Assembly: GCA_013141415.1 (NCBI GenBank) | Contig: JABFQY010000003.1 | Location: 1-64,000, forward strand | Direction: 5' to 3' | Origin: Kiritimatiellaceae bacterium | Lineage (GTDB): Bacteria > Verrucomicrobiota > Kiritimatiellia > Kiritimatiellales > Tichowtungiaceae | Length of the DNA: 64,000 nucleotides | Shown here: in pieces, positions 34,970-43,603 of the stretch | How positions within the stretch are numbered: the first letter of the stretch is position 1 | How the letters are laid out: every line of letters begins with the position of its first letter | Made by a program: the position numbers and the translations under genes | Notes under the pieces: generated by a model | The model's input: the letters and a program-made list of their open reading frames with translations, nothing else | What the model was told of the DNA's origin: nothing | Database searches by the model: none

Positions 34970-35927
34970 ACTTGAATATATCCTGCCAGTTTCCCGTCGT
35001 TGACGCCTTGGCATATTCGGTGGAGCGGTTTTCAAAGAAGTTGGTGTGTTCGACGCCGTTGAGCATGTAGTCAAGCCACGGAAGCGGATTCTCCGGCACG
35101 GTGTAGATGCTTTTCATGCCGATGCCGATCAGACGGCGGTTGGCGATGTAGCGGATGTAGGCTTTCACTTCGTCGGCTGTGAGCCCTTCGACGGAGCCCA
35201 GCTCGAAGGCGAGGTCGATGAAGCGGTCTTCCAGTTCCACGGAGCGTTCGGCGGCGCAGTAGATTTCGTATTTCAGTTTGTCGGTCCAGAGCTCTGGATG
35301 CTCTTTGATGAACGTTTTGAAAAGCAGCGCCATCGATTCGACGTGCAGGCTTTCGTCGCGGATGCTCCAGGTGACGATCTGGCCCATCCCTTTCATTTTG
35401 TTGAAGCGCGGGAAGTTCATCAGGATGGCGAAGCTGCTGAAAAGCTGAATGCCTTCGGTGAAGGCGCTGTAAACCGCCATGGTTTTCGCCATATCGAACG
35501 GCGTTTCCATGTTGAAGTTGAGCAGGTATTCATGCTTTTCCGCCATCGCGGCGATTTCCATGAAAACGGTGTACTCATCGTCGCCGAGGCCGAGCGTTTC
35601 CAGCAGTAGCGAATAGGCGTCCTGATGAACGGCTTCCATGGCGGCGAAGGCGCTGAGCATCATGCGGACTTCCGGCACCTTGAAGGTCGGCAGGAAAAGG
35701 GTGGAGTAACCGCCTGCGACATCGACGTCGGCCTGCGTGAAAAATTTAAAAATATTCAGCAGAAGGTTTTTGTCCTTCTGCGAAATATTCTCGTTAAAAT
35801 CTTTCAGGTCGTCGGCCAGATTAATCTCACTCGGCATCCAATGCATCTGTTGTTGCATCTTGTAGGCTTCAAACGCCCAGTCGTACTCAAACGGTTTGTA
35901 ATAAGTTCTCTCTTCTAAAAGCGGCAT
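34968..35927 (-). CDS. nrdB: Class I ribonucleotide reductase small subunit
   Basis: A 319-residue ferritin-like radical protein. The metal and tyrosyl-radical spacing is canonical: EAVHQDAY has Glu, His and Tyr at positions 1, 4 and 8. AFTEGIQLF and SIRDESLHVESM provide the second metal site. Helix FFTQADVDVAGG probably gives the first Asp. It works with NrdA, coded 134 bases upstream on the same strand, to make deoxynucleotides. Length is typical for the shorter bacterial NrdB type. Confidence 0.96.
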   Translation of the reverse strand: MPLLEERTYYKPFEYDWAFEAYKMQQQMHWMPSEINLADDLKDFNENISQKDKNLLLNIFKFFTQADVDVAGGYSTLFLPTFKVPEVRMMLSAFAAMEAVHQDAYSLLLETLGLGDDEYTVFMEIAAMAEKHEYLLNFNMETPFDMAKTMAVYSAFTEGIQLFSSFAILMNFPRFNKMKGMGQIVTWSIRDESLHVESMALLFKTFIKEHPELWTDKLKYEIYCAAERSVELEDRFIDLAFELGSVEGLTADEVKAYIRYIANRRLIGIGMKSIYTVPENPLPWLDYMLNGVEHTNFFENRSTEYAKASTTGNWQDIFK

Positions 35928-35940
35928 GGGTCAACTCCGT

Positions 35941-36063
35941 TGAAATGTCGAATAATGAACAAGGAACTCCGAATGCAGAAGTGCAGTCAAATCCTGTTCA
36001 TATCCGATCATGTTTCAGTTCCTTCTAAATTCATTATTCGCGGTTCGATATTCGACATTTTCT
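35941..36063. repeat. Inverted pair of heptamer tracts between nrdA and nrdB
   Basis: Left arm 35941-35982 reads TGAAATG, TCGAATA, ATGAACA, AGGAACT, CCGAATG, CAGAAGT. The right arm 36022-36063 (CTTCTAA, ATTCATT, ATTCGCG, GTTCGAT, ATTCGAC, ATTTTCT) is roughly its reverse complement. The right arm overlaps the nrdA stop. The same sequence family occurs at 58540-58582 before gspG. Confidence 0.8.
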
Positions 36064-37837
36064 AGCCTTCACACGAAAGGCACGTGCTTTCCTTGTTGTA
36101 ATCGAGCATGACTTCGCGCGGTTTCTGTTCGGAGACGACGTCGGCGCGCTTGATCGCTTCGCTGCGGACATAGTAGAGGCTCTTGAGTCCTTTTTTCCAA
36201 GCCAGCATGTGGGTGTTGTGCAATTCCTGTTTGCTGACCAGCGCGGGAAAGAAAAGGTTAACGCTCTGCGACTGGCAGACATACTGCTGACGGTCGGCGG
36301 CAAACTCGATTACCCAGCGCTGGTCAATTTCCAGTGCCGTTTTGAACACGTCGCGCTCCCAGTCGCTCAGGAAATCAAGGTGCTGTGCACTGCCGCCCTG
36401 TGTGATGACGGACTTCCAGACTTCGGAATTATTCTGTCCGTAGCGTTCGAGCACTTCTTCGAGATATTTATTTTTCATCAGCGCCGAGCCGCTCTTGGTT
36501 TTCTGTGTGAAAGCGTTGGCGCGGAACGGTTCAATCGACGGACTGGTATTGCCGCAGATGATGGAACTGCTGGCGTTCGGCGCAATCGAAAGCAAGTGGG
36601 CGTTACGCACGCCGTAGCCTAAGCCGTCCGGGCATTCGCCGCGTTCGATGGCGAGTTGCCGGGTCGCCGCGACGGCCTGTTCTTTAATGAGCCGGAACAT
36701 CTGCATGTTGAGACCTTTGGCGATGGCGCTTTCGAACGGAATGCTGTGCGCCTGCAAATAGGCGTGGAAGCCCATTGCGCCGAGGCCGATACTACGCTCG
36801 CGCTCCGCGCTGAAGCGGGCTCGGCCAATGCTGTCGGGCGCGTTGTCGATAAACGACTGAATGACGTTATCGAGAAAACGAATCAGATCGGGAATAAACT
36901 GCGGATGATCTTTCCACTCGTCGTAGGTTTCCAGATTGACCGAACTGAGACAGCAGACCGCCGTACGCTCTTCGTTGGTCGGCAGGGTGATTTCGCTGCA
37001 CAAGTTCGACTGGTGAACTTTCAGTCCGAGCTTTTTCTGGAACTCGGGCAGGGCGTCGTTGGTGGCCTTGTCGAACAGAATGTAGGGCTCGCCGGTTTCA
37101 ATGCGGTTCTGAATCAGCTTCACCCAGATGGTTTTGGCCGACACGGTTTTCTTCACCTCTTTGGTGTGCGGGTCGATCAGTTTAAAGCTGTCGTCGAAGC
37201 CGGGAATGCGCGTCGCCTGATCGATCAGGTTCATAAACTCTTCGGTCAGCACCACGCCGTGGTGCAGATTGGTGGACTTACGGTTCACATCTCCGCCGGT
37301 CGGTTTGCGAACGTCGAGAAATTCTTCGATCTCTGGGTGATTGACCGGCAGGTAGGCGGCGTAGGAGCCGCGCCGCGTTACGCCTTGGCTGAACGCCAGC
37401 ATTTCGGCATCGACCACTTTCAGGAAAGGAATCACGCCGGTCGATTCGGAACCGTGCGACGTTTTGGAGCCGCAGGCGCGCACGTCGCCCCAGTAGCCGC
37501 CGACACCGCCGCCGAACGACGAAAGCCACGCCGTTTCGGTGTAGTGACCGGTAATGCCGCCCCGGCTGTCGGGAACGTAATTCAGAAAGCAGGAGATCGG
37601 CAGGCCGCGATTGGTGCCGCCGTTGGTCAGAATCGGGGTGGAAAACATAAACCAGAGCATGCTGGCGTAATCATAAATCCGCTGGGCCATGGCATCGTCG
37701 TCCGAAAAAGCGGCGGCGGCGCGGGCAAAGGCCTCTTGCGGGCTTTTTTCGCCGGGGAGCATATAGCGGTCTTCGAGAGTTTTACGTCCGAACTCGGTCA
37801 TCAAACTGTCGCGGGAAAAATCAATTTTAACACTCAT
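36062..37837 (-). CDS. nrdA: Class I ribonucleotide reductase large subunit
   Basis: A 591-residue catalytic subunit that lacks an N-terminal ATP-cone, so it is shorter than the E. coli protein and should have no activity-site dATP control. Seen: STPILTNGGTNRGLPISC (substrate Cys), NLCSEI (thiyl-radical Cys and catalytic Glu), LKSLYYVRSEA (radical-transfer Tyr pair) and the C-terminal redox CLSC. The start ATG at 37837 follows GAGGTG. It is cotranscribed with nrdB. Confidence 0.96.
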   Translation of the reverse strand: MSVKIDFSRDSLMTEFGRKTLEDRYMLPGEKSPQEAFARAAAAFSDDDAMAQRIYDYASMLWFMFSTPILTNGGTNRGLPISCFLNYVPDSRGGITGHYTETAWLSSFGGGVGGYWGDVRACGSKTSHGSESTGVIPFLKVVDAEMLAFSQGVTRRGSYAAYLPVNHPEIEEFLDVRKPTGGDVNRKSTNLHHGVVLTEEFMNLIDQATRIPGFDDSFKLIDPHTKEVKKTVSAKTIWVKLIQNRIETGEPYILFDKATNDALPEFQKKLGLKVHQSNLCSEITLPTNEERTAVCCLSSVNLETYDEWKDHPQFIPDLIRFLDNVIQSFIDNAPDSIGRARFSAERERSIGLGAMGFHAYLQAHSIPFESAIAKGLNMQMFRLIKEQAVAATRQLAIERGECPDGLGYGVRNAHLLSIAPNASSSIICGNTSPSIEPFRANAFTQKTKSGSALMKNKYLEEVLERYGQNNSEVWKSVITQGGSAQHLDFLSDWERDVFKTALEIDQRWVIEFAADRQQYVCQSQSVNLFFPALVSKQELHNTHMLAWKKGLKSLYYVRSEAIKRADVVSEQKPREVMLDYNKESTCLSCEG

Positions 37838-37924
37838 CAGCACCTCGTGGTTGTTATCGATTCGTTAAACCTACTAGAACGGTCATATTAATCGCGCGTA
37901 CCCGGCGGATCGGCAAGCACAAAA

Positions 37925-37940
37925 GCACAATATGTGGTGT
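37925..37940 (-). promoter_or_regulatory. Candidate NrdR box upstream of nrdA
   Basis: GCACAATATGTGGTGT resembles the 16-bp NrdR box of ribonucleotide reductase genes, which has the shape ACACAATATNTTGTGT. It lies about 90 bases upstream of the nrdA start. A second box at the usual 31-base spacing is not seen, so this is weak. Confidence 0.3.
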
Positions 37941-38019
37941 GACACCTTAAAAACCGGTACAAAATAAGGGATTGATCCGGCACTTGCCAGAGTTGATGGC
38001 GACCTGTACTTTCAGTGTC

Positions 38020-38832
38020 ATGAAGCTATTCGACAGCCATTGCCACCTTCAGTCGCCAGAGCTGATTTTAATGATTGGCGACGTGATAAATCGCGCAGAG
38101 TCGGCAGGTGTTGAGCGGATGGCTTGTTGCGGTACCAGTTCCACGGATTGGAATGAAGTATTCCAGTTGTCGGCAGAATATCCATCGGTGATTCCAATGA
38201 TCGGGATTCATCCGTGGTTTGTAGGTTGTAGGGCGGGGGCCGTGACCCCGCCGGAGTCCGCGATCACGGATCGCGGCTACACATGGGAACAAGAGTTCCA
38301 AACCTTGGAAAAACTATTGCGCGAACATCCGGAAGCGGGAATCGGCGAGACGGGGCTGGATTTTCAAAAGCGTTTTGCCAATCGTGCGGAGCAGGAGGCG
38401 AGTTTTGCGGCGCACCTTGATCTGGCGCGCGAATTGAACCGTCCGGTGGCGGTTCACTGCGTTCAAGCATGGGGGCGACTAATTGAAATTCTGCGCCGGC
38501 ATCCAGCGCCGCGCGTTTTACTGCACGCTTTCGGCGGCGCGGCGGAACTGATTCCAGAGCTGGTCGAACTGAATTGCTGGTTTTCTTTCTGCGGATCGGT
38601 GACGAACCCGACCGCCAAGCGGGTCAGGGTGGCGGTCGCCGCCGTTCCGGCAGATCGTCTGCTGATCGAAACCGATTCGCCGGATTTTGTGCCGCCGGGC
38701 TATCTGTCACCCAACGAACCGGCTAATTTGATGCAGGTCGCCAAAGGCGTTGCCGAATTGCTTGGTATTTCTCCTGACCAATTAGCCGACCTGACTTTTA
38801 CCAATGCCACACGTTTTTTTACATCTGTCTAG
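38020..38832 (+). CDS. tatD: TatD family metal-dependent deoxyribonuclease
   Basis: A 270-residue TIM-barrel hydrolase. Metal ligands are visible: FDSHCHLQ (HxH), GETGLDF (Glu), VAVHCVQAW (His), LLHAFGG (His) and IETDSPD (Asp). It removes nucleotides from DNA ends during repair or turnover. After GIHPWFV a segment of about 18 residues (GCRAGAVTPPESAITDRGYT) is encoded by a palindromic repeat at 38227-38281, inserted in frame. The ATG at 38020 (MKLFDSH) fits the family; upstream codons to 37972 do not. Confidence 0.93.
   Translation: MKLFDSHCHLQSPELILMIGDVINRAESAGVERMACCGTSSTDWNEVFQLSAEYPSVIPMIGIHPWFVGCRAGAVTPPESAITDRGYTWEQEFQTLEKLLREHPEAGIGETGLDFQKRFANRAEQEASFAAHLDLARELNRPVAVHCVQAWGRLIEILRRHPAPRVLLHAFGGAAELIPELVELNCWFSFCGSVTNPTAKRVRVAVAAVPADRLLIETDSPDFVPPGYLSPNEPANLMQVAKGVAELLGISPDQLADLTFTNATRFFTSV
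38227..38281. repeat. TGTAGG-ended double-hairpin element inside tatD
   Basis: Ends TGTAG (38227-38231) and CTACA (38277-38281) are complementary. Between them are two hairpins: GGCGGGG/CCCCGCC (38232-38238 with 38246-38252) and CCGCGATC/GATCGCGG (38258-38265 with 38269-38276). The element adds about 18 codons to tatD. Confidence 0.88.
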
Positions 38833-38888
38833 TTGCAGGCGGTTGCAAATTTCGCATATAGTGCGCCCCCTTATCCGGAGAAGCCTGT

Positions 38889-39554
38889 ATGAGCCATGAG
38901 ATCATGACGATTGAAGAGGTTGCTGAATATCTGCGCGTGTCGGAACGAACGGTCTATGACTGGGCGCAGAAAGGGCAGCTTCCCGGCGGAAAACTCGGTA
39001 CGACTTGGCGATTCAAACGCAGTGATATCGAAGTCTGGGTGAACCGTCGGATCGGAAATTCTGCCGCACCTGTCGCTCCGGTTTCTCCGGGCATGGAAAT
39101 ACTAAGCCGGGCTCTTTCGCCGGAACGGGTTGTTTTCTTTGACACAAACCAAAAAGACGCCGCGCTGAAAACACTGTGTGCCGCGATTGGAACTTCGGTG
39201 CTGGTTCATAACGAAGCCGCGCTGGAACAGGCGATTTTCCAGCGCGAGGAACTGATGAGCACCGGAATCGGTTTTGGTGTTGGTGTGCCGCATGTGCGGC
39301 TGGCATCGGTGGACGATCTGGTGATGGCGCTCGGCATCGCCCGTAAACCACTGGATGACTATTCATCGCTCGACCAGACTCCGATTCAAATTGTCTGTAT
39401 GGTGGCGGCTGGCGGAACGCAGCATCCGCAGTATATCCGCGCGCTTTCGTCGATCAGTTCCCGCCTCAAAGACGAAGCGGTACGTAAGGCTCTGATCGCG
39501 GCGCCGGACGCTGTTTCGGCTTTTAAAATTTTCATCGGCGAAGAGTCTGTCTGA
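38889..39554 (+). CDS. Helix-turn-helix fused to a PTS EIIA domain
   Basis: A 221-residue fusion. Residues 1-55 are an excisionase/MerR-type DNA-binding domain (MTIEEVAEYLRVSERTVYDW, KLGTTWRFKRSDIEVWV). Residues about 75-221 are a PTS EIIA domain of the nitrogen (PtsN) type, with the phosphorylatable His in GVGVPHVRL. Such a fusion would act as a regulator whose DNA binding depends on phosphorylation by a PTS phospho-relay. No other PTS genes lie in the window. It follows tatD by 56 bases. Confidence 0.9.
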   Translation: MSHEIMTIEEVAEYLRVSERTVYDWAQKGQLPGGKLGTTWRFKRSDIEVWVNRRIGNSAAPVAPVSPGMEILSRALSPERVVFFDTNQKDAALKTLCAAIGTSVLVHNEAALEQAIFQREELMSTGIGFGVGVPHVRLASVDDLVMALGIARKPLDDYSSLDQTPIQIVCMVAAGGTQHPQYIRALSSISSRLKDEAVRKALIAAPDAVSAFKIFIGEESV

Positions 39555-39653
39555 CCTTTTCCGTCCGGTATTTTTTCAATATTCCGGAAAAAATCAAATC
39601 GGGGTGGACATCCATTTTTTTTTGGTTATGGTATCCGTTCTCTTTTGCGCTGT

Positions 39654-39738
39654 GGTGGGGTACCGAAGTGGCCAAACGGGGCAGACTGTAAATCTGCTGG
39701 CTCTGCCTTCGAAGGTTCGAATCCTTCCCCCACCACCA
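39654..39738 (+). tRNA. tRNA-Tyr (GTA)
   Basis: An 85-base class II tRNA with encoded CCA. The acceptor stem GGTGGGG (39654-39660) pairs with CCCCACC (39728-39734). The anticodon loop is CTGTAAA (anticodon GTA), followed by a long variable arm typical of tRNA-Tyr and a T-arm GGTTCGAATCC. Confidence 0.96.
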
Positions 39739-39795
39739 TTCGACGCGACAGCGGCGAATGCCCTGAGAGAGCATGCGAGTCGAAGGGCCGCTGTC
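39739..39795. repeat. Palindrome abutting the tRNA-Tyr 3' end
   Basis: TTCGAC begins at the base directly after the encoded CCA, and GTCGAA is at 39779-39784. GACAGCGGC (39747-39755) pairs with GCCGCTGTC (39787-39795). The same type of element (TTCGAC...GTCGAA, then GGGC) starts directly after the CCA of tRNA-Thr at 46721. Confidence 0.75.
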
Positions 39796-39857
39796 TTGCT
39801 CATGGCTGGCCGTTTCCATCCGGAAATGAAAAATCCAGCCGATTGATAATCAAATTC

Positions 39858-39883
39858 CCCGTTCGTAAGGAGCGGGTTTTTTT
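39858..39883 (+). terminator. Rho-independent terminator after tRNA-Tyr
   Basis: CCCGTTC (39858-39864) pairs with GAGCGGG (39870-39876), with one G-T pair, followed by seven T. It lies 16 bases before the next gene. Confidence 0.8.
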
Positions 39884-39898
39884 GTTAGACTTCCAGCG

Positions 39899-40582
39899 AT
39901 GAAAAATGATCCACAGTTTGATTTCTGGTATGCGGTCAACAACACCGAGGTGATTTCGGTGCCGGAACGCCGCCTTGAAACGTTTGGCACTACGATGGTG
40001 AACTATCATCTGGTGACAGAGCTGATGGACTCGGTCAATAAAGTCCGGGTGCGTGAAGGAAAGTTGAAAGCGTTCCGCCCCGAAATCATCACACCGCAGT
40101 CGATTGACGAAATGATGCTCGAAGGCTTTGGCAGCGAAGCCCGTAACTACGCCGACTGGCTGCATAAAAACGCGCAGGAAATGCAAATCCTCAAGTACGG
40201 CTTTAAAGTTCAGAAACAGGAAGTGAATGACTACATCCTGACCGATCCGCTACAGATCGTCGTCGATCGCGTTAAAGATGAAGTCGCTGGACGCGCCGAC
40301 CCGCTGGGTGCCGTGCTCGTCGGCGTAGATCGTCCATGGGAAGTCTGTTTGCTGAAGCTGATGGTGGAACTGGTACAACATTCCGCGCCGGGCAATATTC
40401 AGGACATCCGCCAGCAGCAGCGCGATCACAAAGCACAGTTTCATCAGAACATCGAAAAGGCATTTTTGGCTGCTTCGCGCGATGCGACCAAGGTGCCGGA
40501 ACTGGCCGATCTGCTCCGTCGCAACGGCCTTTTCGAACGCTACGAAGACCGCTTTTTCGCCGCCGTGCGCGCTTCGAAGTGA
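39899..40582 (+). CDS. Conserved-looking protein of unknown function
   Basis: A 227-residue protein I do not recognise. It has no signal peptide and no membrane segment. Seen: FWYAVNNTEVISVPERRLETFGTT, a mostly helical acidic/basic middle with GFGSEARNYADWLHKNAQEM, and a C-terminal helical region with LADLLRRNGLFERYEDRFF. It reads as a compact cytoplasmic protein. It precedes uvrC by 49 bases and may be cotranscribed, hinting at a nucleic-acid or stress role, but no more can be said. The ribosome-binding site is weak. Confidence 0.75.
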   Translation: MKNDPQFDFWYAVNNTEVISVPERRLETFGTTMVNYHLVTELMDSVNKVRVREGKLKAFRPEIITPQSIDEMMLEGFGSEARNYADWLHKNAQEMQILKYGFKVQKQEVNDYILTDPLQIVVDRVKDEVAGRADPLGAVLVGVDRPWEVCLLKLMVELVQHSAPGNIQDIRQQQRDHKAQFHQNIEKAFLAASRDATKVPELADLLRRNGLFERYEDRFFAAVRASK

Positions 40583-40631
40583 AACGTCCCCAAGCTATGG
40601 AGAGTTTCACTTTTCTGATAGAATCCGTGGT

Positions 40632-42089
40632 ATGCAGTGGCCTGAAAATATACGAAAAAAGCTAAGGGAACTGCCGGATGAGCCGGGCGTTTACCTGATG
40701 CGCGGACGAACCGGCGGCATTATCTATGTCGGCAAGGCGGCTTCGCTTCGCAAGCGAGTCCGGAGTTATTTCCGCGACAGTACGTATCATAAAGCGGAGC
40801 CGAAACTGCGCGGACTGATCCGTTCGATTACTGATTTCGACGTGCTGGTTCTCCGGACGGATGCCGAAGCGGTGCTGACCGAAGGCAAGCTGATTAAAGA
40901 ATACAAGCCGCGCTACAACACGCTGTTTAAAGACGATAAACGGTTTCCGCTTTTGCGCGTTTATCTAAACCGTCCGTTTCCAAAGTTTGAACTCTGCCGG
41001 ATTGATAAGAATGACGGCGGAACCTGTTTTGGTCCGTACACATCCGGACTGGCGGCGCGTGCGGCGCTGGAATTTGTCGAACGGCGTTTCGGTATCCGGC
41101 AGTGCCGACCGGAACATCCGGATGCAGAAACCTATCAGCATTGTCATAACGACATTATCCGGCAGTGCGCCGCGCCGTGCGTTGGCAAGGTGACACCGGA
41201 AGACTATATGGAGCGCGTTCAGACGGCTTGCGCGTTTCTGCGCGGCGAACGTCCGGAGTTTATCAAAGAGGTGCGGGCGCAAATGGAAGCCGCCGCGGAA
41301 AAACACCGGTTCGAAGAAGCCGCCGCGCTGCGCGATATGATGTTTCTGCTGACCCGCGCCGTGAAGGAGCGGGCACTGGTACGCAAGACCGACCGGATGC
41401 TGATCGACGATGCAGATCGCGGCATTCAGGAGCTGGGTGAAGCACTGGGACTTGCCAGACCACCGCGCGTGATTGAGTGCTTTGATATTTCTAATATTTC
41501 CGGGACTTATGCCGTAGCGAGTATGGTGGCGGCGGTGGACGGCGTTCCGGCACCGCAGCGCTACCGCCGGTTCCGTATCAAAACTGTCGAAGGCAGCGAC
41601 GATCCGCGCATGATGGCCGAAGCGGTGCGCCGCCGTTACGGACGGCTCAAAGAAGAGCAGGGCGCGATGCCCGACTTGATTGTGGTGGACGGCGGAATTA
41701 CCCAGTTGCGTGCCGCCGGTGCGGCGCTGGCGGAACTCGGCGTTAAGCTTCCAATCGTTGGACTGACGAAACAGTTTGAGGAAATTGTCCGCGACAACCG
41801 GCCCGGACTGCAGCTGCCGCGCGATTCCAACGCGCTGAGGGTAATAACCGGTCTGCGCGATGAAGCGCACCGGTTTGCGATTTCGTATCACCGGCGGCTG
41901 CGTTCACAACGCATCCGCGAATCGGCGCTCGATGAAATTCCAACCATTGGGAAAAAGAAAAAAGAACTTTTGCTGAAGCACTTTGGCTCATTCGAGCGTC
42001 TTCGAAAAGCGAGTCTTGATGAGCTTTGCGCTGCCCCTGGCATCGGCCCGAAAACTGCCAGACTTGTTAGCGACCACCTTGGCCGTTAA
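40632..42089 (+). CDS. uvrC: Excinuclease ABC subunit C, short form
   Basis: A 485-residue UvrC, shorter than the usual about 600. The N-terminal GIY-YIG nuclease is intact (GVYLMRGRTGGIIYVGKAASLRKRV). The Cys quartet in CRPEHPDAETYQHCHNDIIRQC to PCVG suits the iron-sulfur site. A UVR motif follows (AEKHRFEEAAALRDMM). The second nuclease domain keeps its acidic residues (CFDISN, VVDGG). A C-terminal helix-hairpin-helix region is present (IPTIGKKKKELLLKHFGSFE, APGIGPKTA). With UvrA and UvrB it cuts on both sides of DNA damage. Confidence 0.94.
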   Translation: MQWPENIRKKLRELPDEPGVYLMRGRTGGIIYVGKAASLRKRVRSYFRDSTYHKAEPKLRGLIRSITDFDVLVLRTDAEAVLTEGKLIKEYKPRYNTLFKDDKRFPLLRVYLNRPFPKFELCRIDKNDGGTCFGPYTSGLAARAALEFVERRFGIRQCRPEHPDAETYQHCHNDIIRQCAAPCVGKVTPEDYMERVQTACAFLRGERPEFIKEVRAQMEAAAEKHRFEEAAALRDMMFLLTRAVKERALVRKTDRMLIDDADRGIQELGEALGLARPPRVIECFDISNISGTYAVASMVAAVDGVPAPQRYRRFRIKTVEGSDDPRMMAEAVRRRYGRLKEEQGAMPDLIVVDGGITQLRAAGAALAELGVKLPIVGLTKQFEEIVRDNRPGLQLPRDSNALRVITGLRDEAHRFAISYHRRLRSQRIRESALDEIPTIGKKKKELLLKHFGSFERLRKASLDELCAAPGIGPKTARLVSDHLGR

Positions 42090-42248
42090 TAAGGGAAAAA
42101 ATCTTTATTATTCTCATTGCCACGCCGTTTTTTATCATGTAAGACACCACCCCACAAACTAGACGGGGTTAACCCTACTTTCTTGTAATGGTTAAAGTGG
42201 GGTCAATCGCTTCGGAGTTGTAGGCAGGTATTTGGTTATAAACGACTT

Positions 42249-42929
42249 ATGGAAATAAAACGGCTGTATTATATTTTAGCGCTGAATGCGACCGTTTTTT
42301 CCGGTTATGCAGAAGTCGTCAACGGTTCGGTCGATAGCCCCACTATCTATGACGCGAACAGTATTAGTGTTTCTTCAGACTTAGATCAGGGATGGCATGC
42401 CCGGTCGGCGTCGTTTTACGACCTTTCAATAAACGACATCTGGTTTGGCGGGTTGACATATCAGCCCGGTTACTGGTTCGGACAGATTTACACCGACAAC
42501 TCCGCCACAACGAACACCATAGAGCTCAGCTTTGATGTGACCTATATGGGGGCCAATATACAAACTCCGAAACTCCAATATACGATTTTCGGGGCGAACG
42601 TGACCGACATCTCACAGACCGCGCTTGCCCTCAATGTGGATGATGCGCCCGCGGGATCGGCGTGGACTTTAATCGGTAACGGTTCCGTCACGACTCCATC
42701 GATCGGCAGTTATGCAACAGAAGTTGATTTCGGGGCCGAAGGGTACAAGTATATCGGCGTCCGGTTCCGGTTCAGCGGGACAACCAAGGGACGCGGAATA
42801 GACTATGCCACCGCAGTGGATAATATCTCTTTAGCACCAAACTCCGTAATTCCCGAGCCGGCAGTAATCGGACTTCTCGGAATCGGCGGCATCGTCACAC
42901 TGGTCGCTCGCCGCATTGCCCGGAAATAA
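42249..42929 (+). CDS. PEP-CTERM sorting domain protein
   Basis: A 226-residue exported protein. A short hydrophobic start (LYYILALNATVFSG) serves as a signal peptide. The body is a beta-rich domain of unknown family with WFGGLTYQPGYWFGQIY. The C-terminus has the full PEP-CTERM tripartite tail: VIPEPA, a hydrophobic stretch (VIGLLGIGGIVTLVA) and basic RRIARK. Such proteins are processed by an exosortase, not in this window, and go to the cell surface. It stands alone. Confidence 0.9.
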   Translation: MEIKRLYYILALNATVFSGYAEVVNGSVDSPTIYDANSISVSSDLDQGWHARSASFYDLSINDIWFGGLTYQPGYWFGQIYTDNSATTNTIELSFDVTYMGANIQTPKLQYTIFGANVTDISQTALALNVDDAPAGSAWTLIGNGSVTTPSIGSYATEVDFGAEGYKYIGVRFRFSGTTKGRGIDYATAVDNISLAPNSVIPEPAVIGLLGIGGIVTLVARRIARK

Positions 42930-42931
42930 TT

Positions 42932-43033
42932 TTACCGGCTTTTCTTTTTCTCAAGTTTGGCGGCTTTTTTTTCCTTCATGGTCATGGCGGGTTTCTTTTT
43001 AGTCTCTTTTTTTGAGTCCTGTGATTTTGACAT
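42932..43033 (-). CDS. Small Lys-rich protein (33 residues)
   Basis: A short gene of 34 codons: MSKSQDSKKETKKKPAMT then MKEKKAAKLEKKKSR. Half the residues are Lys or Arg. The AAAGGAG ribosome-binding site is ideal, eight bases before the ATG, and overlaps the stop codon of the HIT gene, from which it is separated by 13 bases. This places it as the second gene of a HIT operon. No family is known to me; a nucleic-acid-binding role is possible. Confidence 0.7.
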   Translation of the reverse strand: MSKSQDSKKETKKKPAMTMKEKKAAKLEKKKSR

Positions 43034-43046
43034 GTTCTGATCTCCT

Positions 43047-43550
43047 TTAGTTAAAACTCGTCACAAGCAGGTCGTAGGTGGCTTCCAGCGCCTCCGGCAT
43101 GACACGCGGCCCGCCGAGCACCGGCATAAAATTGGTATCGCCGATCCAGCGCGGCACAATGTGCTGGTGCAGGTGATCCTTAAGGCCAGCACCGGCCGCT
43201 TCGCCGAGATTGATGCCCATATTGAAACCCTGTGGCGCCATCACTTCGCCAAGTACGGCGACGGTGCGGGCGGCAAGTTCAGCCATTTCGAGATTCTCTT
43301 CCGGCGTGAGGTCAGCGAGTCCGGCGGTGTGGCGGTACGGGGCGATCAGTAGGTGTCCGCTGTTGTAGGGATAACGGTTCATCAGAACCGCGCAGGTTTT
43401 TCCACGAACGAGCAGCAGATTTTTTCGGTCATTCTGTTCCGCGAAGATCCGGCAAAGGAAACAGTCGCCTTCCTTTTCGCCGCGGATATAGTCAATCCGC
43501 CACGGAGCCCAAAGCGGGCGCTTCATTCCATTGTCCTGCGTGTTGCTCAT
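43047..43550 (-). CDS. HIT family nucleotide hydrolase or phosphorylase
   Basis: A 167-residue histidine-triad protein. The triad is HLHQHIVPRW, and the upstream CFLCRIF region is typical of the Ap4A-phosphorylase-like branch. It cleaves nucleoside phosphate derivatives such as Ap4A. Start is uncertain: a second Met (MKRPLWAPWRIDYI) nine codons in also suits the family. It is divergent from holA by 53 bases. Confidence 0.9.
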   Translation of the reverse strand: MSNTQDNGMKRPLWAPWRIDYIRGEKEGDCFLCRIFAEQNDRKNLLLVRGKTCAVLMNRYPYNSGHLLIAPYRHTAGLADLTPEENLEMAELAARTVAVLGEVMAPQGFNMGINLGEAAGAGLKDHLHQHIVPRWIGDTNFMPVLGGPRVMPEALEATYDLLVTSFN

Positions 43551-43603
43551 GGACGGGGATTATGATTAAGATGCCTCGTCAACGCAAATAAGGAATTCAG
43601 CCC

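Noticed and set aside
36656-37891. Plus-strand 411-codon frame
   Set aside because: Antisense to nrdA; the codon pattern of the real gene explains it.
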